DNA of 64,000 bases from JAWWPG01 sp963820035. Its GTDB lineage: Bacteria > Actinomycetota > Actinomycetes > Propionibacteriales > Nocardioidaceae. Positions 61,699 to 64,000 of this stretch are shown one piece after another. The stretch spans positions 1 through 64,000 of the forward strand of contig CAWFYK010000003.1 of NCBI GenBank assembly GCA_963820035.1, given 5' to 3'. The notes under the pieces are model-generated. The model searched no databases and had not been told where the DNA came from. It was given only the letters and a program-made list of their open reading frames with translations. Each line of letters begins with the position of its first letter. Positions within the stretch are counted from its first letter, which is position 1. Made by a program: the position numbers and the translations under genes.

Positions 61699-62862
61699 AT
61701 GGTGATGACACGGAGCCTGGCCGAGGCCCGATCAGCTCACAATGCGGTCGCCCGCGACGGGACACCCGGGTCCGCCGCTCCGACCATCTATCTCCACATC
61801 GGGGCGCCGAAGTCCGGCACGACGTACCTGCAGTCGAGGTTCTCGCAGAACGCCGAGAGAGCCCGGGAGCAGGGACTGCTGTGGCCGGGGCCGCGGTGGA
61901 GCACTCACGTCGATGCAGTCCGGGATCTGCGAACGCTGGGGCCGGAGAGTCCGCTCGACCCGTCAGGGGCATGGATGACCCTTGCGCGAACAGCTCGAAG
62001 CTGGTCAGGGCAAAGCGTCCTCATCTCCATGGAGTGGCTAGCTGGGAGCAAGCCCGAGCACGTCGCGCACGCTGTCGAGACCCTGCAACCCCACCGGGTG
62101 GAGATCGTGTGCACCGCGCGCGACATTCTTAGAGGCTTCGTCGCCCAATGGCAGGAGATGACCAAGAATTGTCGTCCTTGGAGCTATGACGAGTTCGCTG
62201 CCGAGATGGTCGAGGACGCGGGACCCGCACGAGACCGCTTCTGGGCCCAACAGGACGTGCCCCAGATTCTTCGGAAGTGGGCAGACCACGTGCCCTGGGA
62301 ACGGATCCATCTCGTCACAGTTCCACCCAAGGGATCCCATCCCGATCTCTTGTGGCAGCGGTTCTGCCAGGTCGTCGGCATCGACGGTGCGCAGTTCGAC
62401 GAACCACAGCGAGACAACGAGTCGCTGGGCGTCGTGTCATCCGAGCTCATGCACCGAATCAACCTGACCGCCCTTCGGCAGCAGGTACCGCACGAGAAAT
62501 ATCAGCGGGTCCTGCACACCAAGCTCGCCGACGCGGTGTTGGCACCCCGCCGTGACTCCGAAGAGCCCATCGCCGTGACGGCAGACCTGGACACCTGGAT
62601 CCGCGACCGGGCTGAGGTTCTGGTCGAGCAGCTCCGGGGTCTTCCCATCGACGTGGTCGGGGACCTTGCGGACCTGCTGCCGGGCGATGCCCTGGCCGGC
62701 CGCCTGCCGGAGCAGGTCAGCGAGTCCGAGCTGCTCGAGACGTGTGTGGAGGCCCTCGTTGCCTTCGGCATGAAACAGTACGACGTCACCCGTCGCCTGC
62801 GTTCGCAGAACGAAGAGCTGAGACGCGAGGTCGACCAGCTGCGTCGGACACGGGCGTCGTAG
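61699..62862 (+). CDS. Sulfotransferase-like protein
   Basis: 387 residues. The PAPS 5'-phosphosulfate loop is IYLHIGAPKSGTTYLQ near residue 30; VEIVCTARDILRGFVAQWQ contributes to the 3'-phosphate site. The C-terminal 60 residues form a coiled coil (RRLRSQNEELRREVDQLRR), suggesting dimerisation. It would transfer sulfate from PAPS to a glycan, lipid or small molecule, unknown here. It is divergent from the CYTH-CHAD gene. Confidence 0.78.
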   Translation: MVMTRSLAEARSAHNAVARDGTPGSAAPTIYLHIGAPKSGTTYLQSRFSQNAERAREQGLLWPGPRWSTHVDAVRDLRTLGPESPLDPSGAWMTLARTARSWSGQSVLISMEWLAGSKPEHVAHAVETLQPHRVEIVCTARDILRGFVAQWQEMTKNCRPWSYDEFAAEMVEDAGPARDRFWAQQDVPQILRKWADHVPWERIHLVTVPPKGSHPDLLWQRFCQVVGIDGAQFDEPQRDNESLGVVSSELMHRINLTALRQQVPHEKYQRVLHTKLADAVLAPRRDSEEPIAVTADLDTWIRDRAEVLVEQLRGLPIDVVGDLADLLPGDALAGRLPEQVSESELLETCVEALVAFGMKQYDVTRRLRSQNEELRREVDQLRRTRAS

Positions 62863-63086
62863 TTCGCCGATCCGCGGCGTGCCAGCGGCGTTCAGTCCCT
62901 TGTTCGCGCGTGCGAGGGTGTTTCCCGACCTCGGGATGACCCGATCGCCACTCTGGAGCCTGGCGCGGCTGGACCCTTCACTCGGTCGGGTCGGGTCGGC
63001 TCGTCTCCGCTGGCATAGTTGGTGGTGATGTCATCGCGTCGAGCGAGTGCCTCGGCGTGGGGAGGCGGCAGACGTGGACGATGGAC

Positions 63087-63767
63087 ATGGCTGACGTGTT
63101 GGTCGTGGACGACGACCCGACGGTGCGCGAGGTGGTTGTCTCGTATCTGCGTGCAGGTGGGCATCAGGTGCGTCAGGCGAGCGACGGAGAGGCCGCCCTC
63201 CGCGAGTTTGCTGACGTGCGGCCCGACATCGTGGTCCTCGACCTGATGCTTCCCGGCGTCGACGGGCTCGAGGTCTGTCGGCGACTGCGTCGCCAGGGAC
63301 GTGTGCCGATCGTGATGCTGACCGCTCTCGGCGCGGAGGCAGACCGGGTGGTCGGACTCGAGCTCGGGGCGGACGACTACGTGACGAAGCCGTTCAGTCC
63401 CCGTGAGCTGGCGCTGCGGGTCGACTCGGTGCTCCGTAGGTCCGGCGAGCGGGGCGCTTCCGACGACGTGGTCTTACGCGACGGCAACCTGATTCTCGAC
63501 TCGGCGCAGCACGTCGTCAGCCGCGCCGGGATCCGGCTGGCCTTGACGTCCCGAGAGTTCGACCTCCTTCGCTTCTTTCTCTCGAACACGGGAGTCGCCT
63601 TCACCCGCGAGGAGCTGCTCGAGAAGGTGTGGGGCTGGTCCTTCGGCGACCAGTCGACGGTGACGGTGCACGTGCGACGGCTCCGGGAGAAGGTCGAGGA
63701 CGACCCCACCCGCCCGACCCGGTTGGCCACGGTCTGGGGTGTCGGCTATCGGTGGGAGGCCTCATGA
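63087..63767 (+). CDS. OmpR-family response regulator
   Basis: 226 residues. The receiver has DVLVVDDDPTVRE with the acidic pocket, phosphorylated Asp in DIVVLDLMLPGVDGLE, Thr in VMLTALGAE and Lys in DDYVTKPFS. The C-terminal winged helix includes LALTSREFDLLRFFLSNTG and TVTVHVRRLREKVEDDPTRP. It overlaps the kinase start by 4 bp (ATGA), so the pair is coupled. Starts at 63087, 63081 or 63057 are all possible in frame; the ribosome site does not decide. Confidence 0.93.
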   Translation: MADVLVVDDDPTVREVVVSYLRAGGHQVRQASDGEAALREFADVRPDIVVLDLMLPGVDGLEVCRRLRRQGRVPIVMLTALGAEADRVVGLELGADDYVTKPFSPRELALRVDSVLRRSGERGASDDVVLRDGNLILDSAQHVVSRAGIRLALTSREFDLLRFFLSNTGVAFTREELLEKVWGWSFGDQSTVTVHVRRLREKVEDDPTRPTRLATVWGVGYRWEAS

Positions 63768-64000
63768 CCCACGACCAATGGACGATCATTGCGCTTGCCG
63801 CAGCATGGTCGGGGCTCGTCGGTTTGGCCGGACTTGTCGCCGCCTACCTGCTGAGAACCCGCTCGCTACGGTGGGGGGCTGCGATCGTCGCTGTCGTCGG
63901 TGTGGTGGGATTCGTGGCTGCGCTGGTGGCCACAGCGGATGCGATGTTCCTGTCCACCCACGACTTCCACGTCGTACTGCTGGTCAGTGGTGTCGCCGGA
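63764..64000 (+). CDS. Histidine kinase, N-terminal part (cut by window)
   Basis: ATG 63764 overlaps the response regulator stop. About 79 residues are visible, with two membrane helices (about 8-27 and 37-55), then an extracytoplasmic or next-helix stretch. No kinase motif is reached before the window ends. Position and coupling make it the cognate sensor kinase; the signal cannot be guessed. Confidence 0.7.
   Translation, partial: MTHDQWTIIALAAAWSGLVGLAGLVAAYLLRTRSLRWGAAIVAVVGVVGFVAALVATADAMFLSTHDFHVVLLVSGVAG

Noticed and set aside
62975..63000. GGGTC/GGTCG short tandem repeats before the response regulator
   Set aside because: Only three imperfect units; too short to treat as a repeat array or operator.

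Overview
This is a high-GC (roughly two-thirds G+C) actinobacterial chromosome segment. GTG starts, long antisense open frames, a DUF222/HNH (13E12-type) gene, a SARP-type regulator, a class F sortase and a mycothiol-type PIG-L domain all fit. The gene set suggests Propionibacteriales/Nocardioidaceae or a close relative, but that placement is inference. No rRNA, tRNA or CRISPR array was seen.

Layout. 1-9.5 kb: end of a cytochrome b gene, a large secreted protein, a GNAT acetyltransferase, a class III aminotransferase, an ABC exporter pair, a DUF222/HNH gene with an SOS-like box over its start, and a secreted RCC1 propeller. 9.5-14.2 kb: a decay zone with broken VOC, DUF1269, arylsulfatase and flavodoxin genes around an intact CPA1 antiporter. 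14.2-19 kb: a YcaQ-like protein, a CHRD protein / class F sortase / cupredoxin operon, and a broken PhoD phosphatase. 19-28.7 kb: a CoA-transferase, then a TIR-membrane-propeller gene split by an internally deleted IS1380-family element. That gene is translationally coupled to a 1374-aa regulator (SARP, degenerate cyclase, AAA ATPase, TPR-like region, SLOG-like C-terminus). 28.7-37 kb: an intact PhoD, a glycosyltransferase and a fixAB / flavoprotein / fixCX electron-transfer cluster. 37-41.3 kb: a CAT-like acetyltransferase and an arginine deiminase locus (arcA, antiporter, ctlX remnant). 41.7-46.2 kb: a TetR-controlled MFS / FAD oxidoreductase / membrane protein operon. 46.2-52.7 kb: two divergent gene pairs with four copies of an ATACCC-N4-GGGTAT operator, covering thioredoxin + DUF302, an MMPL transporter, a PIG-L/OsmC fusion and a sulfide:quinone-reductase-like flavoprotein with a small partner. 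52.7-64 kb: serA, an aminotransferase, an ECF sigma/anti-sigma pair, a flavin reductase, a propeller lipoprotein, MarR, a DHFR-like protein, an MFS remnant, a CYTH-CHAD protein, a sulfotransferase-like protein, and a two-component system cut by the window end.

Two candidate systems stand out. First, the regulator/TIR pair joins a SLOG-like domain to an NADase-type TIR through an ATGA overlap, echoing TIR-SLOG immune signalling in a new architecture, although the TIR gene is interrupted here. Second, the four-operator set looks like a CsoR/CstR-type reactive-sulfur or metal regulon. A third theme is decay by internal deletion: several dead loci keep both ends and lose the middle.
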